NCBI GenBank assembly: GCA_963814985.1
Contig: CAWFFV010000034.1
Span: forward strand, 186,001-250,000
Source: CAWFFV01 sp963814985
GTDB taxonomy: Bacteria; Chloroflexota; Ktedonobacteria; Ktedonobacterales; Ktedonobacteraceae
Direction of reading: 5' to 3'
Length of the DNA stretch: 64,000 nt
This document shows positions 9,881 through 18,776 of this stretch, piece by piece; position 1 is the first letter of the stretch, and every line of letters starts with the position of its first letter. Position numbers and translations under genes: made by a program. The notes under the pieces are model-generated. The model worked only from the letters and a program-made list of their open reading frames with translations, was not told the DNA's origin and searched no databases.

Positions 9881-11074
9881 CTATTCGTTTTTTTCTGCCT
9901 CATCAGATGAGCCGTGTGTACGAGCATATCTTCTGAAGAGCAAAATAGGGACAATAAGCAATGCGATCACGAATATGTAGGCTGCTACATTGAGAATGGT
10001 GGTCAGTATCGAAGCCTGTTGTGGTGTGTTACCAATGGCAGGAGGGTATAGCCCTGTGATGATGAAGTGTGGGTTACCTCCAACAAAAATGGTGGTGATG
10101 ATCTGCCTCCCCGGAATGTCGAGCATGGCAACATTGCCTCTGGCAAGAGCCACAAAGCCAAGTTGTCCATCGCTGGTAATGGCCACTGATTTAGGTTGCA
10201 CACCGAGGTCAATCACACGGTTAGGCTCATGTGGTGTTGTAAAACCTGCATTAACGGGTGTAAGAACAATGAGGCGGTTATTCTGTTGATCGGGAACGTA
10301 GACTTCACCTGTATTGGCATCATAATCCATTGGCCCATATGTTCCGCCTGTGATCAGAGGTATGATTTTGTGTGTGGTGAGGTCGACCCCCACAACACTA
10401 TTCTGTCGTGTTGTAACGTAGACTGTCCCTCCTGGCGGAATAATAACGTACTGTGGTCCGCCCGGAATAGCAATATTGCCAATTTGTTGTCCCTGGAGGT
10501 CATCGAAGATTGTTAATGAGTTACCATTGGCGATCCAAAGCTGGTTGCCTGTACTGCCGGAAACTCCTGAACCGACCATTGCGATTGCCAGGCCGTAGAC
10601 AGGTCCGTTTGTCTGGAATGTGTGTTTGATATTGCAGTTTGTTGCATCAAGGGCACTTACACTGGAAGCCCCATTACCTGCTGTATAGAGCGTATTAGAG
10701 CCAGGATCAAGTGCCATCAGGGCAGGTTGTCCTGCAATCTGTGCGGTACAGATAGTCTCACCCGTTTTTGCGCTCAGGATTGCCACCTGTCCCATTTGTG
10801 GCTGTGTAACGTACAAGAAACGAGCATCTACACTCAAGAGAATGGTATGTGGATCACCTGGGATAGCAATATTTCCCGTCACTTTTTGCTGAGATACGTC
10901 AATAACCGCAATTCCTTTGGTCGCTCCTGCTACATAGGCCAGATTAGGAGCTCCACCATCCGCGTGGACAGCAGATGGTGTGAGGAGGATTAACAGTGCA
11001 AAAACGAACAATGGCAGAATATGCCAACGATATATTTTTGAGAACATGATACTCACAATTCTATTCTTCATCAT
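9881..11074 (-). CDS. Secreted or membrane-anchored YVTN/YncE-type beta-propeller protein
   Basis: It has an N-terminal signal sequence ending near VHADGG, followed by about 300 residues of repeats of the type LYVTQP...VAIL, LYTAGNGASSVSALD and GEVYVPDQQNNRLIVL, characteristic of 7-bladed YVTN/YncE propellers. A C-terminal membrane helix (IFVIALLIVPILLF) and an acidic tail follow. ATG 11074 overlaps the stop of the upstream gene as ATGA, indicating translational coupling. With the two preceding minus-strand genes it forms an operon headed by a CopD-like protein, so a role in extracytoplasmic copper handling is possible but unproven. Confidence 0.75.
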   Translation of the reverse strand: MMKNRIVSIMFSKIYRWHILPLFVFALLILLTPSAVHADGGAPNLAYVAGATKGIAVIDVSQQKVTGNIAIPGDPHTILLSVDARFLYVTQPQMGQVAILSAKTGETICTAQIAGQPALMALDPGSNTLYTAGNGASSVSALDATNCNIKHTFQTNGPVYGLAIAMVGSGVSGSTGNQLWIANGNSLTIFDDLQGQQIGNIAIPGGPQYVIIPPGGTVYVTTRQNSVVGVDLTTHKIIPLITGGTYGPMDYDANTGEVYVPDQQNNRLIVLTPVNAGFTTPHEPNRVIDLGVQPKSVAITSDGQLGFVALARGNVAMLDIPGRQIITTIFVGGNPHFIITGLYPPAIGNTPQQASILTTILNVAAYIFVIALLIVPILLFRRYARTHGSSDEAEKNE

Positions 11075-12195
11075 GCTTTAGGCGTGAGTGATGACCACTT
11101 CTCACCATTTTCGTCGAAGTGGTAGACTTCAGTAGGGTAAGAGAGTGAAAGATAGAGTTCGGAGGCATTAGTCGGATCGACTGTCAGATTCCCCAGGTTG
11201 CCCTTAATGTATGGGAGATTCTTCCAGGTGTGCCCACCATCGGAACTGCGATAGATCGCTGTACCGGTCTTTCCATAAAGTGTTTGTGGTTGTGTTGGCG
11301 AGGCAGTAAGTGAGCCATATGTACTCTGCGAGTATACCAGACTAAATGTTTGCCCCCCATCGTTCGATGCGTAAATTCCTGCGTCGCCGGATGCATAGAT
11401 GGGACTCTTTGGCCCGGAAGTTGCCATACCGAAAATCCCACCTGTGATTCCCTTGATTAGCTGCCAGTGGGAGCCGGCATCAGTGCTACGAGCCATTCCA
11501 TCGGAGCCGTAAACCAGAAGTTGTCCAGGTGCGCCTGGAATAGCGAGAAGGCCCGCAACGCTGCCAAAAGGGAGCGCTCTTGTACTGGTAAAGTGCTGCC
11601 CGGCATCCAGGCTGGTCTTGAGACCTAGCGCACCGAGATCGGGAAGATAAATATAGATTTCATCGGGTGTATCATTCCCTGCTTGCACAAAGTAAATGTT
11701 GCCAGATGTAATACTCGCTGTAGGGATAGTAAGCTGCCATGTACGTCCCTGGTCCGTGCTGGTATAAAGTCCGAGCGTACCCTTATGATTGCTGACGGCA
11801 GGCTGAGTCAGAACATATAAATGGTTTGGATTAAGTGGGCTACTGACTAATGAGTAGGCCATTAAACCTTCCATGAGTTGATTCGAACCTGCCGCAACCA
11901 TTGTCCAGGTTGTACCGTCATCAGTAGAGCGAAAGATGCCATAGTGAGTTGCCAGAACTAAGACCTTGTTAGGAAATGCAATGAGCGAATGAACATGATT
12001 TGCCGCTGTGCCAAAGCCGTTAACGCGTACAGGGGTCGGTGTTGCTAACGCTGAATTGCTCACACCATTTCCTCCACAAGCGGCAAGGAGCAAGGTAAGT
12101 ATACAGAGGAGTATAAGTCTATGCCATCCTCTGTATACTTTTAGAGGAAAACGCTCTACTGATATGTTTGTTTGTGAAACCTGCTCAATCTTCAT
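11071..12195 (-). CDS. Lipoprotein with BNR/Asp-box (YCF48-like) beta-propeller
   Basis: A lipobox LLAAC places the lipidated Cys at residue 40. The mature protein carries a series of Asp-box motifs: STDDGTTW, STDQGRTW, STDAGSHW, SNDGGQTF and SSDGGHTW. These mark a sialidase/YCF48-type propeller, but no sialidase catalytic residues are evident, so an assembly or binding role is more likely. An AGGAAG ribosome site precedes ATG 12195. The stop overlaps the start of the next propeller gene, and the CopD-like gene ends 47 bases upstream. Confidence 0.78.
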   Translation of the reverse strand: MKIEQVSQTNISVERFPLKVYRGWHRLILLCILTLLLAACGGNGVSNSALATPTPVRVNGFGTAANHVHSLIAFPNKVLVLATHYGIFRSTDDGTTWTMVAAGSNQLMEGLMAYSLVSSPLNPNHLYVLTQPAVSNHKGTLGLYTSTDQGRTWQLTIPTASITSGNIYFVQAGNDTPDEIYIYLPDLGALGLKTSLDAGQHFTSTRALPFGSVAGLLAIPGAPGQLLVYGSDGMARSTDAGSHWQLIKGITGGIFGMATSGPKSPIYASGDAGIYASNDGGQTFSLVYSQSTYGSLTASPTQPQTLYGKTGTAIYRSSDGGHTWKNLPYIKGNLGNLTVDPTNASELYLSLSYPTEVYHFDENGEKWSSLTPKA

Positions 12196-12242
12196 GATAC
12201 TTCCTAATTATTGATGTTGTTTGATGTTGTAAGGGAAGGGCA

Positions 12243-13875
12243 TCAGAACGGCGTAAAAAATTTCACACTCGCTTCGTGAAGCGTATTATCTGGCGTACGT
12301 ATCTGTATACGTATCTGCCAGTGTCCGCCCATACTGAGATCTCCACTGCTGCTAAAGTTGCCTTTCCCGTCTGGTTGCAGCTTGACTGTATCGGTACCCA
12401 TGTCCATATCAAGCATGGTTGTGGAGAGTGAAACTCCCACTCCGGTGTCGAGTGTCCCTTTACTATCCAATACTGTAACTGTGAAGGTATTTGGACCAGA
12501 AGAGTTTGGTGTCACATTCAGCTTGACTGTGAATAGACCATCAATCGTCTTCGCTGTTGTGGTAAAAGGTTTGCTTGGAGCTACTGGTTGTTGGGATTGT
12601 GGAGGAGGAGCAGGAGGCTGAAGAGTACCCGCAAAGACAGTCATCAGACCAGTACAGACCAGTACTCCTACACCCAATAATGGTTCCCAGCGCAAAACAT
12701 TGCTTAGTCGCATAGTTTGTTTTGCCAGAAGCCTCTCTCTCAGATTGATCTCTTGTGTAGAGGTGTTGACTGATTGATCATCTTCATTTTTCTGACGAAG
12801 GGCGCTATACTTCTGGTAATCCTTTGCCAGGCGCGGACGTAAAAGGCCTGCATGAATAGCACTGGTAAGCAGCATACAACCCACAAGCAGGACCTTGACA
12901 ACGAGAGCGCGTCCATAAGCGGTTGTAAGGAGTTGTGCGAACGAGTTCATATGGACGGCGGCGTCGAATGGCCCTGTGACGCTCAGGATAATGACACCAG
13001 AAATTGCAAGTGGTAAAAAACGAGGAAGTGTCTCCAGTAACGAACGTGTTTGCTCTATTGACGAACTCTGTTTGAGTACCGGCAGGTAAATGGTAGAGAT
13101 ATAGAGCATACCGCCGATCCAGAGCGATGCTGCCAGCAGATGGAGCAGGTCTGCCAGGACAGCAAACACCAGAATATTCCCATGGACTGTTGCCGCATTC
13201 CCCGACAGAACTATGGCCATAAGCAGAGCTAACCCGAGCAGCAAATTGATCCAGGGAGTAGCACTATCAATGAAGCGTGGACGCTGCTTGCTAAACAGGA
13301 GATATACTGAGAATGCAACTGCCAGGATCACCACAATTTCGCGTAGCGTCCAGTAAGTACCAAATTGCCCGTTACTGAACAATTTCCCCAGTATTGCGGG
13401 CATAAATACCTGATCCCAGCGGCCTCCTGTGATGGATAACCCTTGTCCTACCAGTACTCCGATATTTGCTAGCAAAAGTCCAAGTAAGACGGGTATGGAG
13501 AAGATGTGTTCAAAGCGTTGTTCGGCACGCTGGTCGATTATCTGCTGCTCCAGGTTCTCACCTTCTGCCAGTTGTAACACAAACGTGCGCCAGAGTTGTG
13601 TTCCTACCCAGAAGACCACACCAAGTTCAACGAGTGTAATCATGATAAAGCTGAACAGGGTTGGGCCATCAAACTGACCTGTGTTGGGTGTGCTGAACCA
13701 CATATGTACTTGAGATGGTGCGGCGGTCGAAATAGCGTCTTTCGCGAGATCAGGGCGCAACAAGATAGCATGTGCCTTGCTCGAAGCTGGAAAGAGGGCT
13801 ATCAGGCACAAAGCAAGTGGGAGAGGCTATCAACAAAGAACGTCGAGCGATTTTCGACATTTGTAGAGATCTCAT
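12243..13875 (-). CDS. copD: CopD-like copper-transport membrane protein with a short CopC-like N-terminus and C-terminal YtkA-like domain; frameshift in the signal peptide
   Basis: After the signal peptide comes a CopC-like start (AHAILLRP...APSQVHMWFS) of only about 30 residues, then 8 or 9 helices of the CopD family (LLHLLAASLWIGGMLY) and a C-terminal beta domain of about 95 residues with an MDMGTD Met/Asp patch. The frame opens at a TTG at 13811 with no ribosome site. ATG 13875 has GGGAG seven bases upstream and reads a typical signal peptide (KIARRSLLIA) that joins the main frame if one base is corrected near 13825. The remaining CopC part is too short for a whole domain. The protein probably handles copper at the membrane. 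Confidence 0.75.
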
Positions 13876-13966
13876 CAAATGTCTCCCACCTTTAGATCGT
13901 CGATGTTTGTCTTAGTTCGATTAGATTAGATGTTTTTGGTATGCCATCTGTCTGGTCATTAACCAT

Positions 13967-14138
13967 AAACTACTCAGGATTCCTCGCCACCTGCGGTGGC
14001 TCGCCCCCGTTTTATGTGTGGTTTTGTTGCCTGTGGCGGGATTGCGCCGCAAACTCCTCCACACACGAAACCAACATAAAACAACCAGCGAAGCGCCGAA
14101 GGCGCTGAGGAATCCGGAAAAGGAGCCTGAGTAATTAC
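13967..14138. repeat. Type A interspersed repeat, full-length copy
   Basis: The element is about 172 bp with terminal inverted repeats (AACTACTCAGG at the left, CCTGAGTAATTAC at the right). Inside are subterminal CACCTGCGGTGG and GAAGCGCCGAAGGCGCTGAGG hairpins and a central palindrome. The same plan recurs at 25.7, 31.6, 43.0, 43.7, 50.2 and 51.7 kb. It resembles a miniature inverted-repeat element. It sits between copD and rnc. Confidence 0.75.
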
Positions 14139-14200
14139 CATTAAGCTACTAAGAAGTATATACGATCTGTGCTCTCTTTTGGTTGCCTGGTACCCGTTCG

Positions 14201-14246
14201 TAGGGGCGCGGTTCACAAGCTCGATTTACATAAACAGCATAACGAG
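14201..14246. repeat. Type C repeat, partial copy
   Basis: TAGGGGCGCGG, then ACAAGC, then CATAAACAGCA and an AACGAG end match the left two thirds of the element at 59781-59848. The right arm is missing here. No coding potential is visible. Confidence 0.5.
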
Positions 14247-14298
14247 TAAAAATTGCAAAAAAGCCATTACGGATATTACCTCTCTGCAAAAAATGGCC

Positions 14299-14335
14299 TC
14301 GACGCTCTTCCTTTCGCTGAGATATAATGGGGGTA
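14299..14335 (+). promoter_or_regulatory. Candidate promoter for rnc, possibly giving a leaderless transcript
   Basis: A perfect TATAAT lies at 14323-14328, with a weak -35 (TCGACG, 14299-14304) 18 bases upstream. The first ATG of rnc begins at 14335, just 6 bases after the -10 box, so the transcript would start at or next to the initiation codon. No strong ribosome site is present apart from a G run. Confidence 0.45.
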
Positions 14336-15057
14336 TGATGGAAAATACGGATACGGTAGATCGCCTTGAAGCTTTAGAAGCGCTTCTCCAGGTAACGTTT
14401 CGGGATCGCTCATTGTTGCTGCGAGCGATTACCCATCATTCATGTTGCTCAGTAGCAACATCTTTACACGATCTGTATGATACACTGGAATTTCTGGGTG
14501 ATGCAATTATTGGTGCCCATGTAGTAGAGCATATCTATCGTACTTTTCCCATTGCGTCAGAGGGTGAGATGACGGCACTCAAATCGGAAGTCGTCAGTCG
14601 TCGTATTTTTGCAAAGATCGGACAACAGCTTGGTCTTTTCGCCTTTATTCGTGTCGATATTGCAAATTTGCGCACCTTTAATGAGCGTTCACGTGATTCC
14701 CTGTGTGCTGATGTACTGGAAGCTATTGTTGGTGCTATTCATATCGATCAAGGACCAGAGGTGGCACGCGACTTTGTCGCACGTACTGTTTTGCCCATGG
14801 TAGAGTTAGTAAGCAGTCAGGCGCTAGAGACAAATCCCAAAGGACGTTTACAAAAGATTATTTTACAACGTTCTGGGATTCTGCCACGCTATCGTGTGCT
14901 GGAGCAGAGTGGTCGTAACAATGATCGTATTTTCCTCGTAGGCGTGTTCGAGCAAGAAATTCTCCTGGGGGTCGGAAAGGCCTCTAGCATCAAAGAGGCG
15001 GGCCGCCTGGCAGCCCATGAAGCCCTGGAATTGCTAGCAAAGAAAGATATGTCTTGA
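14335..15057 (+). CDS. rnc: Ribonuclease III
   Basis: The 240-residue protein has the RNase III signature TLEFLGDA with E52 and D56, a second metal-binding pair in DVLEAIVGA (D126, E129), and a C-terminal dsRNA-binding domain from about 165 (NPKGRLQ to AAHEALELL). The residue corresponding to E. coli Glu38 is Asp49, a conservative change. It would cleave double-stranded RNA in rRNA and mRNA processing. ATG 14335 or 14338 is preferred; the frame extends back to 14179 through repeat DNA with no start signal. The methyltransferase gene begins 7 bases after its stop. Confidence 0.92.
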   Translation: MMENTDTVDRLEALEALLQVTFRDRSLLLRAITHHSCCSVATSLHDLYDTLEFLGDAIIGAHVVEHIYRTFPIASEGEMTALKSEVVSRRIFAKIGQQLGLFAFIRVDIANLRTFNERSRDSLCADVLEAIVGAIHIDQGPEVARDFVARTVLPMVELVSSQALETNPKGRLQKIILQRSGILPRYRVLEQSGRNNDRIFLVGVFEQEILLGVGKASSIKEAGRLAAHEALELLAKKDMS

Positions 15058-15064
15058 TCTGCTG

Positions 15065-16702
15065 ATGAGACCAAATGATATCTTCACCTGGTATGAGTCC
15101 AGTTTACCATCGAGAGAACGTAAGATGCGAGGCCACTTCTCAACGCCGCCTTTGCTCGTTGGACAAGTCCTGGATGCCTGTGGGTATCGCCCTGAATATG
15201 ACCTCTCACATCTACGTGTGCTTGATCCTGCCTGCGGTAGTGGTAATTTCTTAGTGGGAGTTGCTCGTCGCCTTATAGCCTCTGGTCAGCGTATGGGGCT
15301 GAGTCCTGAAGCGATAGTCGCCTTGCTTCAGCGGAATATATGGGGGCTTGATCCAGACCCTATTGCCTGTTTTCTTGCGGAGATGCAAGTGCGTGCAGTA
15401 CTCTCAGAAGAGCAACTACAAGAAGAACCTTTCCAAATTTGTCAATCTTTCCATATTCACCAGGCTGACGGGTTGGCGTTGCCGTGGGGACAGTGCGAAA
15501 ATGTTGACCTCTTCCTTGCTAATCCTCCTTACTTAGCCGCAAAAAATAGTGACCTGAGTGGGTATCACTCTGCGCATCGGCATGGCCAGACCGATAGCTA
15601 TCTACTTTTTCTCAATCTTGCATTGCAGGTGGTACGTCCCAATGGATGGATAGCTCTGGTACTGCCGGATTCGATGCTTGCGCGTACTAATGCCGCTTAT
15701 GAACGTCAACGCTTGCTTACAGAGACAAGCGTCTACCATCTATGGCATCTACAGACTGTCTTTGCGGCCCATGTTGGTGCAGTAGTAATTGTGGCACAGA
15801 AACGTTCTCCATCCCATATCCATCAGATCACATGGGTACGTGAGCGTTGGAAGAAGGAACCTGTGAGTTTCCACAGCACAAAAACTGTGTCCCAGGCTTT
15901 GCTCTGTCATCAACCAGCTGCAAAATTGTGTTATCTGCTCGGTGAGGTACAAAATACTCTCTTAGAACGCTTACATACGTACCTCTGTGAGTCGCCTGCT
16001 ACTGATGTGCTGCGCTCTTTTCTACCTCTGCGTGAGTTTGTAGTAATTCGACGCGGCGAGGAACTGGGTAAAGAAAGTAAGATACTCATGAAAGCTCATC
16101 AAACGGATGAGCAAGAGTGGTATGCTGTGTTACGTGGGGGAGGAGATATACGGCCCTATGGTGCTCCTACCGGGCATCACTGGATTGCACGTAAAGGGAT
16201 TACCAAACCGCTAGAGAGTTATCTGGCTCCCAAGTTGCTGGTGGTCAAAAGTATGGGGCGCTTACAGGCTGCACTGGATCTCAAGAAGCATGTAGTATTG
16301 CAAACTCTGTATCTTCTCAGGTTGCGTATGCAAAGGCCGCCTCCGCTTGGTCAGGTTGATGGGGAAGATGAGGAGGAGGATGAACTCTATTTCTTGCTGG
16401 CCTTGCTCAATTCGCGCCTGCTACAGGACTATGTGTATATTTTGCATACGGCCTATAAGTGGGTACAGCCGCAGATAGAACAACACGTATTGGCGCATCT
16501 GCCTATTCCAACCGTTTATTCTACTAAAAAGGGGGAAGTGATCAAAAGAGCAAAAGCTTTGATGTCTGCTTGCAGTCAAGAATCCCTCGTTGTAGAATTA
16601 AGAGAAAATATGGTGTATGAAGAGCAGGAGCGTGCTATTTGTGCGCTCTACGAGTTGGCTCTCCAACAGGGCGACGGCAAATTTCGTTCGCCCAACTCGT
16701 AG
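15065..16702 (+). CDS. N6-adenine-specific DNA methyltransferase (TaqI/Eco57I-like)
   Basis: Motif I is DPACGSGNF at residues 54-62 (SAM binding) and the catalytic motif IV is NPPY at 153-156, with the order typical of gamma-class amino-methyltransferases. The C-terminal half (about 290-545) resembles a TaqI-type target-recognition region. At 545 residues it is near the size of TaqI-like or small type IIG-related enzymes. No nuclease motif or neighbouring restriction gene is visible, so it may be an orphan methyltransferase. It is tightly spaced behind rnc and likely cotranscribed. Confidence 0.82.
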   Translation: MRPNDIFTWYESSLPSRERKMRGHFSTPPLLVGQVLDACGYRPEYDLSHLRVLDPACGSGNFLVGVARRLIASGQRMGLSPEAIVALLQRNIWGLDPDPIACFLAEMQVRAVLSEEQLQEEPFQICQSFHIHQADGLALPWGQCENVDLFLANPPYLAAKNSDLSGYHSAHRHGQTDSYLLFLNLALQVVRPNGWIALVLPDSMLARTNAAYERQRLLTETSVYHLWHLQTVFAAHVGAVVIVAQKRSPSHIHQITWVRERWKKEPVSFHSTKTVSQALLCHQPAAKLCYLLGEVQNTLLERLHTYLCESPATDVLRSFLPLREFVVIRRGEELGKESKILMKAHQTDEQEWYAVLRGGGDIRPYGAPTGHHWIARKGITKPLESYLAPKLLVVKSMGRLQAALDLKKHVVLQTLYLLRLRMQRPPPLGQVDGEDEEEDELYFLLALLNSRLLQDYVYILHTAYKWVQPQIEQHVLAHLPIPTVYSTKKGEVIKRAKALMSACSQESLVVELRENMVYEEQERAICALYELALQQGDGKFRSPNS

Positions 16703-16720
16703 ACAAAGGAGTCATAACTA

Positions 16721-17143
16721 ATGGCTGATACTCGTCCAATCCGCGTTTTAGTTGCCAAGCCGGGACTAGATGGGCATGATCGCGGTGCAAAAGTGATTGC
16801 TCGTGCTTTGCGTGATGCAGGGATGGAAGTGATCTATACTGGTATTCGTCAGACCCCTGAGATGATTGTCGAGGCAGCTATCCAGGAAGATGTGGATGCT
16901 GTGCTGATGAGCATTCTCTCTGGGGCGCATATGGCGATCTTTCCCAGGGTGATGGAGTTATTTAAAAAGAACGATGTAGATGATGTGCTCGTCGCTGCTG
17001 GCGGTATTCTGCCCGATGAGGATATTCCGGCCATCAAAGCCATGGGTATCAAGGGTTGCTTTGGCCCGGGTACTCCAACCGACGAAATCATCCAGTTTGT
17101 GCGTACCAGTGTGCAGGCTAATCGTTTGGCCGCTGAGGTATAG
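16721..17143 (+). CDS. Small B12-binding subunit of a methylmalonyl-CoA-mutase-type enzyme
   Basis: The 140-residue protein is a stand-alone cobalamin-binding domain: DGHDRG at residues 17-22 supplies the lower axial His19, followed by the SILSGAH and AGGILP cofactor-binding loops. It follows an AAGGAG site and is followed 7 bases later by the chaperone gene meaB. In this family it pairs with a separate large catalytic subunit, which is not in the window. The expected reaction is interconversion of methylmalonyl-CoA and succinyl-CoA, though related mutases share this domain. Confidence 0.88.
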   Translation: MADTRPIRVLVAKPGLDGHDRGAKVIARALRDAGMEVIYTGIRQTPEMIVEAAIQEDVDAVLMSILSGAHMAIFPRVMELFKKNDVDDVLVAAGGILPDEDIPAIKAMGIKGCFGPGTPTDEIIQFVRTSVQANRLAAEV

Positions 17144-17150
17144 GTGCCCT

Positions 17151-18101
17151 TTGCAGAATATCATTGAACGTCTCCTGAGTGGAGATCGCCGTGCTTTAGC
17201 GCGTATGGTGACACTGATTGAGAGTGAGTCTCCCCAGGCTCATGACTATTTAACCACGTTGCATCAATATACCGGTCATGCTCATATTGTTGGTGTAACA
17301 GGTGCTCCTGGGGCTGGCAAAAGCACCCTTGTTACTCGTCTGGTACGTGAACTACGTAACCAGGAGCGCAAAGTAGGCGTGATCGCTGTTGATCCTACCA
17401 GCCCCTTTACGGGCGGAGCGATTCTGGGTGATCGTATTCGTATGATGGAACTGGCGGGTGACCCCAATGTATTTATTCGCAGCATGGCGAGTCGCGGGAG
17501 TCTGGGTGGTCTCTCCTCCTCGACACGTGATGTTGTGCGAGCGATGGATGCCGCAGGCTATGATCCCATTATTATCGAGACTGTGGGGACAGGTCAGGCA
17601 GAGGTAGAGGTGATGCGTACGGCGCAGACCGTCCTGGTCGTCGTTGCTCCTGGCATGGGTGATGATATTCAAGCGATCAAGGCTGGCATCCTGGAGATAG
17701 CAGATATTTTCGTGGTCAGCAAAGCCGACAAGGCTGGAGCAGATCAGACTATGGCAGAACTGGCGATGTTGTTGAGCCTGGACTCCAACCAACGTAAGGC
17801 CGATTGGCGCATTCCTGTCCTGAAAACTTCATCGCTTAAAGAGCAGGGAATTGTGGAGGTGGTGGAGGAGATGAAGCAGCATCGTGATTATCTGGTAAAA
17901 AGTGGTATGCTGGCCCATCGAGCGCAACGCCAGGTACGTAGCGAGTTGCAGGCATTAATCATGCATGCCGTTATGAAGACGTTGAAGGCTGAGGTGAGCG
18001 AAGAGGAGTGGGAGACGCTGATTGCAGATGTCACGAATCGCACACGTGACCCCTATAACGTGGCAAGAGAATTACAGGCGAGGATAGGTTTGAACTCTTA
18101 A
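17151..18101 (+). CDS. meaB: MeaB/ArgK-type G3E GTPase, chaperone of B12-dependent mutase
   Basis: TTG 17151 follows GAGGT in the end of the previous gene; an open frame reaches back to 16980 but overlaps that gene. The 316 residues match MeaB length. The P-loop GAPGAGKST is at 51-59, with later VDPTSPF, DRIRM and a SKAD guanine-specificity motif. MeaB proteins protect and reload methylmalonyl-CoA mutase with intact cobalamin. Adjacency to the B12-binding subunit supports this. Confidence 0.9.
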   Translation: MQNIIERLLSGDRRALARMVTLIESESPQAHDYLTTLHQYTGHAHIVGVTGAPGAGKSTLVTRLVRELRNQERKVGVIAVDPTSPFTGGAILGDRIRMMELAGDPNVFIRSMASRGSLGGLSSSTRDVVRAMDAAGYDPIIIETVGTGQAEVEVMRTAQTVLVVVAPGMGDDIQAIKAGILEIADIFVVSKADKAGADQTMAELAMLLSLDSNQRKADWRIPVLKTSSLKEQGIVEVVEEMKQHRDYLVKSGMLAHRAQRQVRSELQALIMHAVMKTLKAEVSEEEWETLIADVTNRTRDPYNVARELQARIGLNS

Positions 18102-18117
18102 TCCTGAAGGATAAGAA

Positions 18118-18693
18118 ATGGAACCATCTGAAAGTTTTGAGCAAAAAAGCCACGTGGAAATGAGTGGAGATGTTGCCGTTCAGCTTATACGGCTTTTTGC
18201 TCAGAATAGTATTGATGTCGTTGTTGATGGTGGCTGGGGAGTCGATGCACTGTTGGGTGAACAAACTCGCTCACATGCAGATTTAGACATCGCTTTACAG
18301 CACAAAGATGTCCCGAAACTACGTGCACTGCTTGAAGCACGTGGATATAAAGATATCCCCCGTGATGATACTCGGGACTGTAACTTTGTTATGGGTGATG
18401 ACAGGGGACATGAAGTTGATTTCCACTCCTATACGTTTGATGCTCATGGAAAGCTTGTTTTTGGAATTGAGTATCCTTTGGATTCACTGGCTGGCACCGG
18501 GTCAATACAGGAATACCCGGTGAGGTGCATTTCACCTGAGTGGATGGTGAAGTTTCATTCCGGCTATGAGCCGGATGAAAATGATTATCGTGATGTTTCT
18601 GCACTATGTGAGCGATTTGGCATTGCTCTGCCGCCTGAGTACGAAAGATTTATTCGAGATGGTGCTCAGTATTCTGGAACACATTATGGGTGA
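18118..18693 (+). CDS. Lincosamide/aminoglycoside nucleotidyltransferase-like protein
   Basis: The motif GGWGVDALLG (38-47) followed by R51, H53, D55 and D57 is the catalytic core of the LinA/AadB-type nucleotidyltransferase fold. A later EVDFHSY carries the third acidic residue. At 191 residues it is close to the small LinA-like family (about 160-190). Such enzymes adenylylate antibiotics, but environmental homologues often have unknown substrates, so resistance is only a suggestion. ATG 18118 follows AAGGAT. Confidence 0.72.
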   Translation: MEPSESFEQKSHVEMSGDVAVQLIRLFAQNSIDVVVDGGWGVDALLGEQTRSHADLDIALQHKDVPKLRALLEARGYKDIPRDDTRDCNFVMGDDRGHEVDFHSYTFDAHGKLVFGIEYPLDSLAGTGSIQEYPVRCISPEWMVKFHSGYEPDENDYRDVSALCERFGIALPPEYERFIRDGAQYSGTHYG

Positions 18694-18776
18694 TAAGACA
18701 CTGGAAGAGGATTGGGATGAACTGCCAGATTTTCTAACCGATATGATTTTGAATGGACTGTGGGGAGTGACAAATC

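Noticed and set aside
9751..9954. Open frames on both strands across the 9771-9859 region
   Set aside because: They arise because a perfect palindrome reads the same on both strands; no ribosome site or family match.
13967..14138. Repeats considered as CRISPR or CRISPR-like
   Set aside because: Copies are single, scattered and internally palindromic, with no spacers or cas genes.
14179..14334. N-terminal extension of RNase III
   Set aside because: The stretch falls in repeat DNA and has no ribosome site; the family starts near the ATG at 14335.
16980..17150. Extended start of MeaB
   Set aside because: It overlaps the B12-binding gene for 160 bases and does not resemble MeaB proteins.
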